Of a stretch of DNA of 64,000 bases, positions 30,709-41,142 are shown piece by piece. Under the pieces are notes generated by a model that saw only the letters and a program-made list of their open reading frames with translations, ran no database searches and was not told the DNA's origin. Numbering within the stretch: position 1 is the stretch's first letter; each line of letters begins with the position of its first letter. The stretch spans positions 11,169,926 to 11,233,925 of the forward strand of contig NC_072802.1 of NCBI RefSeq assembly GCF_028583425.1, written 5' to 3'. This DNA is from Eublepharis macularius. Its lineage: Eukaryota > Chordata > Lepidosauria > Squamata > Eublepharidae. Position numbers and translations under genes: made by a program.

Positions 30709-33700
30709 TTATTGGGTTAGCATATACAGCAATTTGTAAGTCCAATCTTCAATAGTTGGCACTTCTTGTACTTTCCATTTTTGCGCATACAAAAGTCTAG
30801 CTGCTGCTGTCATATAAAATATCAACGTCCTGTGTTGGGCTGGAATTCCCTCCATTCCCAAGTTCAGTAGCAGGAGTTCTGGGTTCTTATTAATTTGAAA
30901 TTGTAAAATTTCACTCATTTCTCTTATTATTTCCCCCCAGTACTGCCTGGCTACCTCACACGACCACCACATATGATAGAGGGAGCCCTCATGCTTCTTA
31001 CATTTCCAGCATTTATTAGAAGTATTCGAATTCCCTAGCGCAATCTTCTTTGGTGTCATGTACCAATGATAGATCATTTTATAAATGTTCTCTTTGATAT
31101 TAATACATGTCGTTGTCTTCATTGTAGTTTTCCACAAGTATTCCCATGCCTCCATTGTTATTTCTTTATTAAAGTTTATAGCCCATTTCACCATTTGTGT
31201 TTTAACTATCTCATCCTCGGTATACCACTTCAACAGTACTTGGTATACCTTGGATATTCTTTTCTTATCTTCTTTAAGAATGGTCTGCTCTAGTTCCGAA
31301 TTCTCTATTCGTATACCTCCCTTTACAGAGTCCGAATTATATAAGTCTCTGATCTGTCTATACTGGAACCAATCGTAGTTAGGTGATAGTTCCTCTTGTG
31401 TCTTTATTCTAAGTTTGGATGCTTCAGTTTTAGTTATTTCTTTATACGTTAAACATTGTTGTTCATTATCAACAGCTCTCGGGTCTATCACCTCATATGG
31501 AACCACCCACAAAGGGGTTCCTTCTTGTAGATAAATTCTGTACTTCTTCCAGATTATGTATAGACTTCTCCGAACAAAGTGATGCAGGAACATCGAGTTG
31601 ACCTTTACTTTGTCATGCCATAAATATGCGTGCCATCCAAATATTTTTTTATATCCCTCTAGGGCTAATAGTTTCTTGTTCTTTAATGTCATCCATTCTT
31701 TCAACCAAACTAGGCAGATTGCATCATGATAAAGTCTCAGATTGGGCAGTTGCATTCCGCCTCTTTCCTTTGCATCTTGTAAAACTTTCACTTTCACTCG
31801 AGGCTTCTTGCCTGCCCAAACAAAATCTGATATTTTCCTCTGCCATTTTTCAAATTGTTTGGAGTCTCTGATGATTGGTATTGTCTGTAGCAAAAACATT
31901 ACTCTTGGTAACACATTCATCTTAACTGCTGCAATCCTGCCCAACCATGACAAATTCAATCTATTCCATTTAATCAAGTCTCTCTCTATCTGAGTCCATA
32001 GTTTTTCATAATTGTTTTTGAATAGATCTATGTTCTTTGCAGTTAATTCGACTCCCAAATATTTCACTTTACTTGTTACTTCACAATCCGTTGTTTCCAT
32101 TAACAATTGTTGTTTCTGCTTAGTCATATTTTTGCATAATATCTTTGACTTCTTTTTGTTAATGAAGAAACCTGCCAAGTCTCCAAACTCCTTGATCTTA
32201 TCTATCACTCTTGGCATGTTCTCCAATGGGTCCTCTACAATTAACATTATGTCATCCGCAAATGCTCTGACCTTGTATGAATAGTCCTTTATTTTTATTC
32301 CACGAATTTCATCATCTTGACGTATTTGTATCATCAGAATCTCCAATACTAAAATGAACAACAATGGAGATAACGGGCAACCTTGTCTTGTTCCTTTACT
32401 TATCGTCAATTTCTTGGTCAATTCATCATTCACCACAATTGCTGCAGTCTGGTCTCTATAAATTTCCTTAATTGCTCTGATGAATCTTTCTCCCAATTGT
32501 AGCTTTTCCATAGTGGCAAACATAAAGTCCCAGTTTAAATTGTCAAACGCTTTTTCAGCGTCTACAAAGAAGAAACCAACCTCTTTGTCACAACGCTTGT
32601 CATAATATTCAATAGCACTGATCACTGTCCTTAAGTTGTCTCTTATTTGTCTGTCTGGCAAAAAGCCTGCTTGTTCCTCCTCTATGACTTCCGAGAGCCA
32701 CCCCTTCAATCTCTCCGCCAATATCTTCGCAAAAATTTTATAGTCATTGTTGAGTAGCGATATAGGTCTATAATTTTTCACATTAGTCAGGTCTTGGCCC
32801 TCTTTTGGGATCAATGATATATTCGCTTCACTCCAAGTTTCTGGAATCCTTTGATCCCTTAAAACCCCATTCATCACCTCTTTTAGGAATGGTGCCAGTT
32901 CATTAGCCATTGTCTTATAGAATTTAGCCGTAAGTCCATCTGGCCCTGGCGCCTTTCCTAGATTTGCAGATTGTATTGCCTTACTTATTTCCTCGTCAGT
33001 TACTTCACTATTCAACTTATTTCTCCAAGCTTCCGAGATTTCTGGAAGTTTGGTTTTCTCCAAATATGACGCTATTGATTCTTTGTTTACTTCTTTTTTA
33101 TTATACAGCTTAGCGTAAAATTTATAAAAGGCTCTACTAATGGTAGCCTGCTCCAAATACGTTTTGTTATCTTCGCAAATTTTATTTATTATCTTCTTTT
33201 CCCTTTTCTTCTTCAATTGCCATGCCAGGTACTTCCCAGGTTTATTAGCACCCTCAAACGCTTTTTGATTCAGTCTTTTGAGATTCCACTCCAATTCTTT
33301 ATTGCTCATTGCTGTTAGCTGTTCTTGAAGTATTTTAATTTCCTGGTATACCTTCTTTTTCCCTGGTCTCTTTTTTAGCTGTATTTCTTTGGCTTTTATT
33401 TTCTCCTCAATCTCTTGTCTTTTCTCCTCTTTCTTCTTTCTTGCTCTACCATTTAAGTCCATTAGTATGCCCCTTACAACCGCCTTGTAAGCATCCCAAA
33501 CTTTATTGGTTGGTACTTCTTTATTCACGTTGTATTGTATAAAAAACTTTGTCTCTCTTCTCAGTATTTCCATATTCTCTCTTTCCTGTAACAAGTCCTC
33601 ATTTATTCTCCATGCTTTCCTTTTTCTCTTTTTTCCAAATTTCCACATAATTGGGTTGTGATCTGAGCCTACCATAGGCATTATTTCTACCTCCTTAGTC

Positions 33701-34344
33701 CATAATGCTAAGTCTTTTGAGGCCCAGATCATATCAATTCTTGATAATGTAGAATGCCTTGCAGAATAAAAAGTAAACTGTCTGCTTTTAGGATATTCTC
33801 TCCTCCATACATCTTCAAGAGTCTCTTGTTGAATCAACTCAAAAAAAAGCTTTGGTAATAGTCCTCTTTTCTTTTGTGCCGTTGTAGTCTTTTTGTCTAG
33901 TTCCAAGTCTGTCACTCCATTGAAGTCTCCAGCAAGAATTATCTGGTCGTATGCAAGATCGTCTAAATGCTTCCTTAAATCCTCAAAGAAGCTTTCTTTT
34001 GCACCGTTAGGTGCATAAAGTCCGACTACCAACACTCTCTTTAAATTCCAAATACATTCCACTGCTACAAATCTAGCTTCCACATCTCTCATAACAAATT
34101 TTGGCTGTAGCTCCTCTTTTATGTACAACACCACTCCTCTTTTTTTCTTGTTGGAGGCCGCTACATATTCTTTGCCCAATTTTCCAGATTTTAAATATTT
34201 TACATCCTGCTTTCTGATATGGGTCTCTTGCAAACAAACAATGTCACATTTTTGTTTTAGTAGCCAGTGAAAAGTATTTTTCCTCTTATTCGGTGAGTTT
34301 AGTCCATTTACATTCCAAGATAATACTTTACACTCCATACTCAT
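30709..34344 (-). CDS. L1 ORF2 protein, C-terminal 42 residues lost
   Basis: A 1211-codon ORF that differs from the 1253-residue copy at 20641 by about six substitutions (for example isoleucine to leucine in the endonuclease SKDLA-x-W, arginine to histidine in the segment before MTPKKIA). Endonuclease, RT (FADDIMLI) and the cysteine motif (CWKCKKHEGSLYHMWWSC) are all present. The deletion junction replaces the last 45 residues with LTQ. Whether the shortened protein would work is unknown; the missing tail lies beyond the recognised domains. Confidence 0.9.
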   Translation of the reverse strand: MSMECKVLSWNVNGLNSPNKRKNTFHWLLKQKCDIVCLQETHIRKQDVKYLKSGKLGKEYVAASNKKKRGVVLYIKEELQPKFVMRDVEARFVAVECIWNLKRVLVVGLYAPNGAKESFFEDLRKHLDDLAYDQIILAGDFNGVTDLELDKKTTTAQKKRGLLPKLFFELIQQETLEDVWRREYPKSRQFTFYSARHSTLSRIDMIWASKDLALWTKEVEIMPMVGSDHNPIMWKFGKKRKRKAWRINEDLLQERENMEILRRETKFFIQYNVNKEVPTNKVWDAYKAVVRGILMDLNGRARKKKEEKRQEIEEKIKAKEIQLKKRPGKKKVYQEIKILQEQLTAMSNKELEWNLKRLNQKAFEGANKPGKYLAWQLKKKREKKIINKICEDNKTYLEQATISRAFYKFYAKLYNKKEVNKESIASYLEKTKLPEISEAWRNKLNSEVTDEEISKAIQSANLGKAPGPDGLTAKFYKTMANELAPFLKEVMNGVLRDQRIPETWSEANISLIPKEGQDLTNVKNYRPISLLNNDYKIFAKILAERLKGWLSEVIEEEQAGFLPDRQIRDNLRTVISAIEYYDKRCDKEVGFFFVDAEKAFDNLNWDFMFATMEKLQLGERFIRAIKEIYRDQTAAIVVNDELTKKLTISKGTRQGCPLSPLLFILVLEILMIQIRQDDEIRGIKIKDYSYKVRAFADDIMLIVEDPLENMPRVIDKIKEFGDLAGFFINKKKSKILCKNMTKQKQQLLMETTDCEVTSKVKYLGVELTAKNIDLFKNNYEKLWTQIERDLIKWNRLNLSWLGRIAAVKMNVLPRVMFLLQTIPIIRDSKQFEKWQRKISDFVWAGKKPRVKVKVLQDAKERGGMQLPNLRLYHDAICLVWLKEWMTLKNKKLLALEGYKKIFGWHAYLWHDKVKVNSMFLHHFVRRSLYIIWKKYRIYLQEGTPLWVVPYEVIDPRAVDNEQQCLTYKEITKTEASKLRIKTQEELSPNYDWFQYRQIRDLYNSDSVKGGIRIENSELEQTILKEDKKRISKVYQVLLKWYTEDEIVKTQMVKWAINFNKEITMEAWEYLWKTTMKTTTCINIKENIYKMIYHWYMTPKKIALGNSNTSNKCWKCKKHEGSLYHMWWSCEVARQYWGEIIREMSEILQFQINKNPELLLLNLGMEGIPAQHRTLIFYMTAAARLLYAQKWKVQEVPTIEDWTYKLLYMLTQ

Positions 34345-35135
34345 GATCTTGTTGGTAAGTCTTTTTCATTGTCCTTAATAAATCGCTCCATCTCTCGCTC
34401 AGATCTGATGCGTTTTTTGGCCCCTCCAAACTCAAAGGACACTCCTTCCGGTAACTCCCATCTGTACCTGATTTTCATGTCCTTCAAAATCTGAATTAGC
34501 ACTTTATATTTTTTCCGGTCCAGTAACACTGATCTGGGCAGTTCCTTCATTATAATAATCGTCTTGCCATCAATCTCCAATGGATCTTGAAACTGTTTTG
34601 TCACAATCCTCTCTTTCATATTTCGTGTTGTAAACTGCACAATCACATCTCTTGGTAGTTTCCTCTGGGTTGCTATTCTCGAATTCACACGGTATGCCAC
34701 ATCTAGGATAGCCACAACTTCCTCCTCCTCCTTCCCCAGGTACTCAGCCAACACCTCAGTCATCTGTTCTTGCGCTGACTTTCCTTCCACTTCTGGCAAG
34801 CCACGAAAACGTAGCTGCTTCTCCATATGTTTAGTTTCTGCAACTGACATTCTCCCCTTCACCAATCTCATCTCTGTTTGTTGCGTGTCTGCTAAATTCT
34901 CCATCGCGTCTTCTACTGTTTTAACTCTCTGCTGCGTTCCTTGTAATTCACTTCGTATTGTTTCCATACCTTTTTTCACTTCTGACAGCTCCGATTTTAC
35001 TGTCTGTGTAACCTCTTTAACCTCTTTTATCAGCTCCAATTTCGTGTCCTTAAGTTCTTTAATCATATCTAAAAGTTTTTTGTCCAGGTTTTTATCCAGG
35101 TTTTCTATTGCCGATTGCCACTCTTTTTTTGACAT
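34341..35135 (-). CDS. L1 ORF1 protein, intact
   Basis: 264 residues. Residues 1-95: coiled coil (LDKNLDKKLLDMIKELKDTK, ELSEVKKGMETIRSELQGT). Residues about 105-200: RRM (EKQLRFRGLPEVEGKSAQEQ, VAILDVAYRVNSRI, RDVIVQFTTRNMKERI). Residues about 205-264: C-terminal domain (DRKKYKVLIQILKDMKIRYR, WELPEGVSFEFGGAKKR). L1 ORF1p binds L1 RNA as a trimer and acts as a nucleic-acid chaperone. Its stop codon overlaps the ORF2 start as ATGA (34344-34341). This copy supplies the sequence against which the lesions of the plus-strand ORF1 can be read. Confidence 0.95.
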   Translation of the reverse strand: MSKKEWQSAIENLDKNLDKKLLDMIKELKDTKLELIKEVKEVTQTVKSELSEVKKGMETIRSELQGTQQRVKTVEDAMENLADTQQTEMRLVKGRMSVAETKHMEKQLRFRGLPEVEGKSAQEQMTEVLAEYLGKEEEEVVAILDVAYRVNSRIATQRKLPRDVIVQFTTRNMKERIVTKQFQDPLEIDGKTIIIMKELPRSVLLDRKKYKVLIQILKDMKIRYRWELPEGVSFEFGGAKKRIRSEREMERFIKDNEKDLPTRS

Positions 35136-36046
35136 GGTGGGGCTTGCTTTAGCTCGCTCCCACGAATCCGCTCTCTTCCTTAACTCCGTGGCGTAAAATT
35201 TAACGTTTTTCTATTTTAAATGTCCCGGTCTTCTTATAGAAATTAAATTTTAAAGAGTCCAAAATGTCGGGCGTCTTTTCTCTATGGTTTCTCTATGATT
35301 TTGTAATCAAAGATGGCCTACTTCCTCTTCCGCTGAAGCCGCGACCCTTCCCCTTTCAAAAATGGCGATTCCCTACTTCCTGCCCTCCAGCAAGGGCCGC
35401 TTCTCTCCAGCCACTCTATTGTTATTACGCACTTCCTGTCTCCCGTCTTCCCACAGCAGATCTCGCGATGGTGTCTTTTTCTCACAGCTCCAAAGCCACA
35501 GGTATTCAAAACAATAGTCCCATTTCTTTAATAACTTCTTTAAATTTAGTCTCTTTTTAAATTCAATTCCTGCCGAGTCTTCCCCTCCTTTTCACTAGTC
35601 TGTTGCAGTTTAAAAATCTACTTTTTTTCCTCTCTGTTTTTATCAATCTGTCCCGTCTCAGAAGATAATGATCTTTACCTTCTCTTCACTTTTCTCGGGT
35701 TGTAATCGCTGTTTCGATTTTAAGTTCTCCTCTCAGCTTCTTCCCCCAATCGATGCTTGGGTATGTAGGTCTTATGCCAGCCGAATTGGCCCCAAAACTG
35801 CCGCAGAGATTATAGCCGACCCGTCGCAAGGTGGGACCTCAAGGATCGGGAGGGGACCCGTTGTGTAGAGCCCCCCCTCATCCGAGATCTAGCTCACCCT
35901 AGGGTCTTGAGCGTTCTTTGCCTGCTCCCCGCCTGAGAGCAGTCGGCCGCGGGCTATTTTCACCCCGCCGGCCGGTTAAAACGGCAGTCCGGTCAGCTCC
36001 GCAAGTGGAGCTGCGTTAGACCTCCATGGATCCCAAACAGGAAGTC
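35136..36046 (-). promoter_or_regulatory. L1 5' UTR (expected internal promoter), minus copy
   Basis: Reverse complement of 18953-19862, 911 bp, with only a few differences. GC-rich first part (35880-36030), with the 5'-terminal ACTTCCTG intact. The promoter role is inferred from the L1 family. Confidence 0.5.
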
Positions 36047-36266
36047 AAGTCAGAAGCCACTTTTGATGGAGATACACAAAAGTTGGGATTTTTTGTAGTT
36101 CAAGCTCTTCAGTTCTTCAATCGATGGGGGCATCTGTTTCCAGATGAGGAGAGCAGAATTGATCATCTGGCATTGAGACTGGAAGGCAAAGCAGCTGAAT
36201 GGTATGTGACTCTATATGACTCTGGCGCCCCAGAGCTGGACACTTTACAAAGTTTTATGGCTGCGT

Positions 36267-37477
36267 ATGGCAAGCGTATGCGAAGGATTGGTGGGAGTTG
36301 AAGCTAAGAAGGTTCGGATATCTTCCCCTTCATTGAGTTTTGGAACTTAGTTGGCAGACTCCCCCCCACCCCTAAGATGGCGACAAAAAAGCAGAGCCCT
36401 GCTGTGGGCAAATCTGTTTCAGCTGCTTTGCAGGGGAAAGGAGAGTCTCTTGAAGAGGTGGTTAAACAGTCGGTCGTTGAAGCTATGAAGCCCTTTGTTG
36501 ATAAGCTAAATGAAATCGGTCAAAGTGTTGGTTCAGTTGAAAACGAGGTGAAAACCATTAAAGGCATAGCATCTGGGGCAGAGCAGTCTGCTCGGGAAAA
36601 CGCAGTACTCATGAAAGCAACAAACAAAGAAGTAAAACTTTTGGAGAATTAATTGATAGGGTTACAAGTGGATCGTGCTCAGACGGTATTGCGTCTTCAG
36701 AATGTGAAGGAGGAGGAAAGTGAAAATTTAAAGGACTTGGTGTCGGAACTTTGGGCGTCATTTGCAAAGGCAACTAAAGAAGAATTAAAAAGTGATATTC
36801 TGGAAGTCCGCCGGACATCTTCAAAATATGCAACGAAGCATCAGCTGCCTCGCAAGATTATTATTGACTTTTCATCTAAGAAGACTCGGGACATCATTTT
36901 ATATAATTCGTACAATGTGGACTTGGACTTTCTGGGTAACAAGGTTAAGATATTGAAGGACATTCCATTTTTAGCTCGGAAAAGAAGATTCAAATATAAA
37001 AGGTTTGCAGCTCTTCTGAGGAAGCGTGAAATAAAATACAAATGGCTATTTCCGGAAGGCATCTGGTTCAGTTATAAAGACCAAGCCTACAAGATAACAT
37101 CAGAAGTACAGCTGAGGGACTTTGTGTTTAATCATCAAGAGTTCCAGCAAGGAGAGGATTTAGAATCTGAAGGGGGGAATGGGGAGGAGGGAATGAGCGC
37201 AGCTACTGTAGCTGCTCAGAGAGAGCTGCGACCGAGACGCGGCGGGGGGAAGAAGATCTGATCCTGACTGTAGTTCGTATTTTATAAGATCTACCAATCT
37301 AATAGCATATTAGAAAGTTTAACTTTAAATAATTGTATTATGAAGGGAATGCAATACTTGTAGATGTAGTGTGTGTGTTTTATATGTTGTTTCTTCCCTT
37401 TCCCCCTTTCCCCCTGTTCCCTTTTTTGTAGTTTTTGAGGTTAGTAATTAAAAATAAAAAATTATAAAAACAAACAA
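36267..37477 (+). mobile_element. ORF1-only LINE (HAL1-like), copy 2, 5'-truncated
   Basis: Inserted in the chromovirus gag with the perfect 20-bp duplication ACAAAGTTTTATGGCTGCGT (36247-36266, 37478-37497). It starts 110 bp upstream of the ORF, inside the leader seen in copy 3 (shared CAAGCGTATGCGAAGG), and ends in ATTAAAAATAAAAAATTATA plus an A-rich (CAAA) tail. The host element's LTRs differ by only about 2%, so this copy moved recently. Confidence 0.9.
36377..37261 (+). pseudogene. ORF1 of ORF1-only LINE copy 2, one stop
   Basis: Starts MATKKQSPAVGKSVSAAL. An in-frame TAA at 36650-36652 falls between the coiled coil (to LLEN) and the RRM (LIGLQVDRAQTVLRL). Otherwise it is complete: RRM (QLPRKIIIDFSSKKTRD), C-terminal domain (KYKRFAALLRKREIKYKWLF, PEGIWF) and a basic arginine/glycine-rich end (RPRRGGGKKI). 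About 90% similar by eye to copy 3. Confidence 0.9.
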
Positions 37478-38116
37478 ACAAAGTTTTATGGCTGCGTTGT
37501 GCACACAGTATGAAAATCCTTTGGAAGAGGATTGGTCCCACACGGAATTGCAAGTTTTACGTCAGGGCACTCAACCAGTTAGAGACTATGCTGTGAAATT
37601 CAGACAATTGGCAGCCAAGTGCCCTCACTGTGAAGAAGGTACAAAATTAGTAATGTTTAAAGGAGGCATGAATCCCTGATTGCTGGACCGGGCTCTGATG
37701 CAGGATGACCTGCCAAACCTCCTCGGCTGGATCCAGTTAGCCTGCGAGGTCGAAAACCGTATACAACAAGTGTAGCTAGTAGAACAACAACAGGCTATGG
37801 GAACAAGAAGAACACCGATCGTAGAAAAAGGAGGAAGGGGGGGACCCCCAAGCCATGGGACCAGGGATGCACGTTGGAGGCAGGGATTATGCCTCCAATG
37901 CGGCCGAAGTGGACACTTTGCAGCGCAGTGCCCAGCCCGTTTACCAGCGCAAACAGCCCCCACTCCGGCACGACCCATCCCAGCTCCAAGAACAAGCCGG
38001 GGAAGAGGAATACCAAAGTGCATCCAGCCCGAGAAAGGCTTGGAAGCTAAGGAAGTGCTAATGGAGCTTGATGTGCAACCCACCGGGGAGGAAGAAGATG
38101 TACCCAGCCCCCAGTC

Positions 38117-38203
38117 GGGAAACGAGATGGATCTGTCGTAAGGAGACCCGACCGACAGATCAAAAAAGAAATCTCCCAACGTGAAGTGAGAGGAAAAGGG
38201 TCT
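38117..38203 (+). promoter_or_regulatory. Predicted -1 ribosomal frameshift signal, gag-pol
   Basis: Slippery heptamer GGGAAAC (38117-38123) in the gag phase G GGA AAC. After a 6-nt spacer come a perfect 9-bp stem GATCTGTCG (38130-38138)/CGACAGATC (38153-38161) and a 14-nt loop. The loop AGACCC (38144-38149) can pair with GGGTCT (38198-38203), forming a possible pseudoknot. A -1 shift at the heptamer enters the open pol frame, upstream of the protease; the gag stop is at 38139-38141. The same heptamer drives -1 frameshifting in PEG10, a domesticated sushi-type gene. Confidence 0.8.
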
Positions 38204-41057
38204 ATTGTATTCACACCAGTTGTTTTACTGAACCCCATAAGGGGGACACATATATGTGTGGAGGCATTAATTGATTCTGGATGCTCCAGGGACATTATAG
38301 CCCCAGCCTTAGTGAATGGACTGGGTCTAAGAGCTAAAGAACTGGAAAATCCTATTATTTTTGAACAAATGGATGGATCCAACATGTCCTCAGTAACTTT
38401 AGAAACTGAACCAATACCCACAGGTATCAAAAACCACTGGGAAAAAAGATGCTTCGTGATAAGCCAAGTGGCCAAATACCCATTAATCCTTGGCAGTCGA
38501 TGGTTATGGGATCATAACCCTGATATAGACTGGACCAAAGGAACAATAGATTTCAATCATGAAAAGTGCAAACTCCATAACTGGCAAGCAGAATGGGGAA
38601 GAACCAAACCCCCTCTACTAGATGTTGCACTGCTAACTAAAGAGGAGTTGAATCTCATCCCTAAAGAATATAAAAACCTGAAGCAAGCGTTTAGCGAGGA
38701 GGAAGCTGACAGTCTTCCCCCTCATCGCGCCACCGACTGCCCCATCAAGATCCTGCCAGGAGAAGAGCTACCCAAAGGCAAACTATATTCTATGAGCCCA
38801 CTGGAAAGAGAAGAACTAAGAAAGTTCATCGACAAGAATTTAGAGAGAGGATTTATACGCCCGGCCAGTAGTCCACATGCACTGTTTGTTAAGAAAAAGG
38901 ATGGAGGCTTAAGACTTTGCACCGACTTCAGAGGAATCAATGCAGTGTCAGCAACCAATGCCTATCCCATCCCGCTCATCAGAGACCTACTCAATGTCGT
39001 GGTGCAAGGTAAGATATTCTCCAAATTAGACTTGAAAGATGCCTACTTCCATGTAAGAATTAAAGAAGGAGATGAGTGGAAAACCGCGTTCAATATGCCC
39101 TTAGGCCAATACGAATACTTAGTCATGCCTTTCGGCTTATCGGGCGCCACTTCAGTATACATGGCCATGATCAATGAAGTACTACATAAATATTTTTATA
39201 AGGGAGTGGTCGTTTACCTAGATGACGTTTTAATTTATTCAAAAACAAAAGAAGAACATGTAAAATTAGTACGGGAAGTACTGACTACATTAATGTGCCA
39301 CAAACTCCCTATCAAGCTGTCTAAATGTGAGTTCCATAAAACAGAACTAGATTATTTGGGCTACCGCATTTCGGGGGAAGGACTAAAAATGGATCCTGCC
39401 AAAATTAAAGCCGTACAAGAATGGCAGACCCCCCGTACTCGTAAACAATTACAATCCTTTTTGGGGTTTGCCAACTTTTACAGAGACTTTATAGAAGGAT
39501 TTGCCAGGATAGCCTTACCTTTAACCGAGCTTCTAAAAACTAAGGGAAAAGGGAATCAAGCAAAGAAACCCACTTCCAAATTAATCTGGGACCAAAGTTG
39601 CCAGACAGCCTTTGATGAACTCAAACTCAAATTTACGTCAGAGCCTGTCCTACAACACCCAGACGAAATCCGACCCTTCATCGTGCAAGTCGATGCCAGC
39701 GATTCCGCCATTGGAGGCGTGTTTCTACAAAAGGGGGGGATGGGAAAGCCAAACCATGCGCATATCTGTCTAGAAAATTTTCAGAAGCTGAATGGCACTG
39801 GAACGTATGGGAAAAGGAAGCCTTTGCCGTGAAAGTAGCTCTCACAGTATGGCGCCTCTGGCTTGAAGGGGCTCGACACCCGTTCAAGGTTTGGACGGAT
39901 CACAAAAACTTAGAAGCTCTAAAAAGCCTTAGACGCCTTAATGTTAAACAACTCAGATGGGCGGAATTCTTTTCTAAATTCAATTTCACCCTAAACTTCT
40001 TACCGGGCAAAACTAATTTCCTAGCGGACGCTCTCTCGCTCATGCCCCAACATCAAAGTAAAAAAGAGAAACCATTGATACCGTATTCACCCCCCACCAA
40101 CTAGGAGGAGTGGTTACCACTCGTAGCCAAACTGCGCAAACTCAAGCAGCAGACAAGGGGTGGACAGCAAAAGTGAAAAGCGAGGTGGAAAAGGAAGGGG
40201 AGGGAGCGCCCAAAGCAAAAATGTCTCAAACGGCGGAGGGAGACTGGGTGAAAGAGGATCGATTATACATACCAGCTAGCCTCCGAAAGGAAGTCCTACA
40301 ACGTTGTCATGATGCCCGCACCACGGGTCATTTCAGCTACTTAAAAACTCTCCATTTAATACAAAGACAATTTTGGTGGCCAGGTATTCGGAAAGATGTT
40401 TCCCAATATGTTTCATCATGCCCAACGTGCATAAGTGCCAAAACCAGGAAGGGGAAACCACCAGGACTTTTACAGCCACTAGAAACCCCAGGTAGACCTT
40501 GGGAAGTAATTTCTATGGATTTTATTACAGATCTTCCTACCTCCAAGGGTTGCTCATGTATTTTAGTGGTTGTGGATCTGTTCTCCAAAAAAGCACATTT
40601 TATACCTTGCACAACCATACCCACCGCCAAGAAACTAGTGGAAATCTTTATGAAACACATTGTTAAGCTATATTCTTTTCCTTCTAAGGTGATATCCGAC
40701 CGCGGAGGACAGTTTATTGCCAATTTCTGGAAAGAATTACTACAATTAACAGGAATGGAGCAAGGAATCAGTTCAGCTTTCCACCCACAAAGTGATGGAC
40801 AATCGGAAAAAACTAATCAGATATTAGAGCAATTTCTTCGATGTTATATTAATTTCCAACAGGATAACTGGGTGGAGCTTCTTCATTTTGCTGAATATTC
40901 TTATAACAACACAGTCCACAGTTCAACAGGTGAAACTCCCTTTAAAGTTGTGCACGGCTATGACGGAAAAGGTTTTCCCTTTGAGCTGCCGCAAGGAAAA
41001 CAACCAGTAGGAGACCTACATCAATGGTGGCCCTTAGCCAACAATGGACAGCTATAG
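38142..41057 (+). pseudogene. Chromovirus pol: protease, RT, RNase H, integrase N-part
   Basis: Protease with DSG (ALIDSGCSRDIIAP, about 38265) and YPLILGSRWLWDHNPD. RT with LPKGKLYSMSPLEREELRKF, KKKDGGLRLCTDFRGINAV, KLDLKDAYFHVRI, MPFGLSGA and the catalytic VVYLDDVLIYSK (about 39210-39245). RNase H with PFIVQVDASDSAIGG, and after a frameshift in the G run at about 39735-39741 KEAFAVKVALTVWRLWLEGA and VWTDHKNLEALK. A second frameshift at about 40095-40110 precedes the integrase zinc region (HDARTTGHFSYLKTLH, CPTCISAK) and the DDE core (SMDFITDLPTSKG, VISDRGGQFIANFW, TNQILEQF). A third frameshift near 41015 precedes the L1 insertion. Confidence 0.85.
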
Positions 41058-41142
41058 AAACAGCCTTAACTAAAGCAAAAGCAGATTATAAGAAATACGC
41101 AGACCGCCACCGTGCGAAGGAATGGGAATTGCACCCAGGATA

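Larger units (their letters stand above)
30690..36046 (-). mobile_element. Young L1 LINE, minus strand, lacking its 3' UTR
   Basis: Runs from its 5' end at 36046 (ACTTCCTGTTTGGG) to poly(A) at 30690, flanked by the duplication AAGTCAGAAGCCACTTTT (30672-30689, 36047-36064) inside gag. It has the 5' UTR (35136-36046), intact ORF1 and ORF2. ORF2 is joined directly to CTAACCCAATAAAAA and poly(A): about 840 bp present in the plus-strand copy (end of ORF2 plus nearly all the 3' UTR) is missing. Otherwise it is almost identical to 18953-25133. Confidence 0.95.
29106..38141 (+). pseudogene. Chromovirus gag, interrupted by two LINE insertions
   Basis: Gag starts at 29106 (MDTEDSLIDLLVPG) and has three blocks. 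First, 29106-30689: a long N-terminal extension of about 520 residues, with a structured part (DYSDVNSVRAWERRRTQQLE, ISAITGLAKGILAG, coiled-coil YYQRMENRMEAMEDELAQAV) and a proline/glutamine-rich part (30240-30640). Second, 36047-36262: capsid (FDGDTQKLGFFVVQALQFFN, EGKAAEWYVTLYDSGAPELD), similar to PEG10/RTL-type Gag. Third, 37481-38141: capsid end, zinc knuckle CLQCGRSGHFAAQC (about 37889) and NEMDLS stop. In-frame stops occur at 37677 and 37773. The L1 (30690-36046) and the ORF1-only LINE (36267-37477) split it. Confidence 0.85.
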
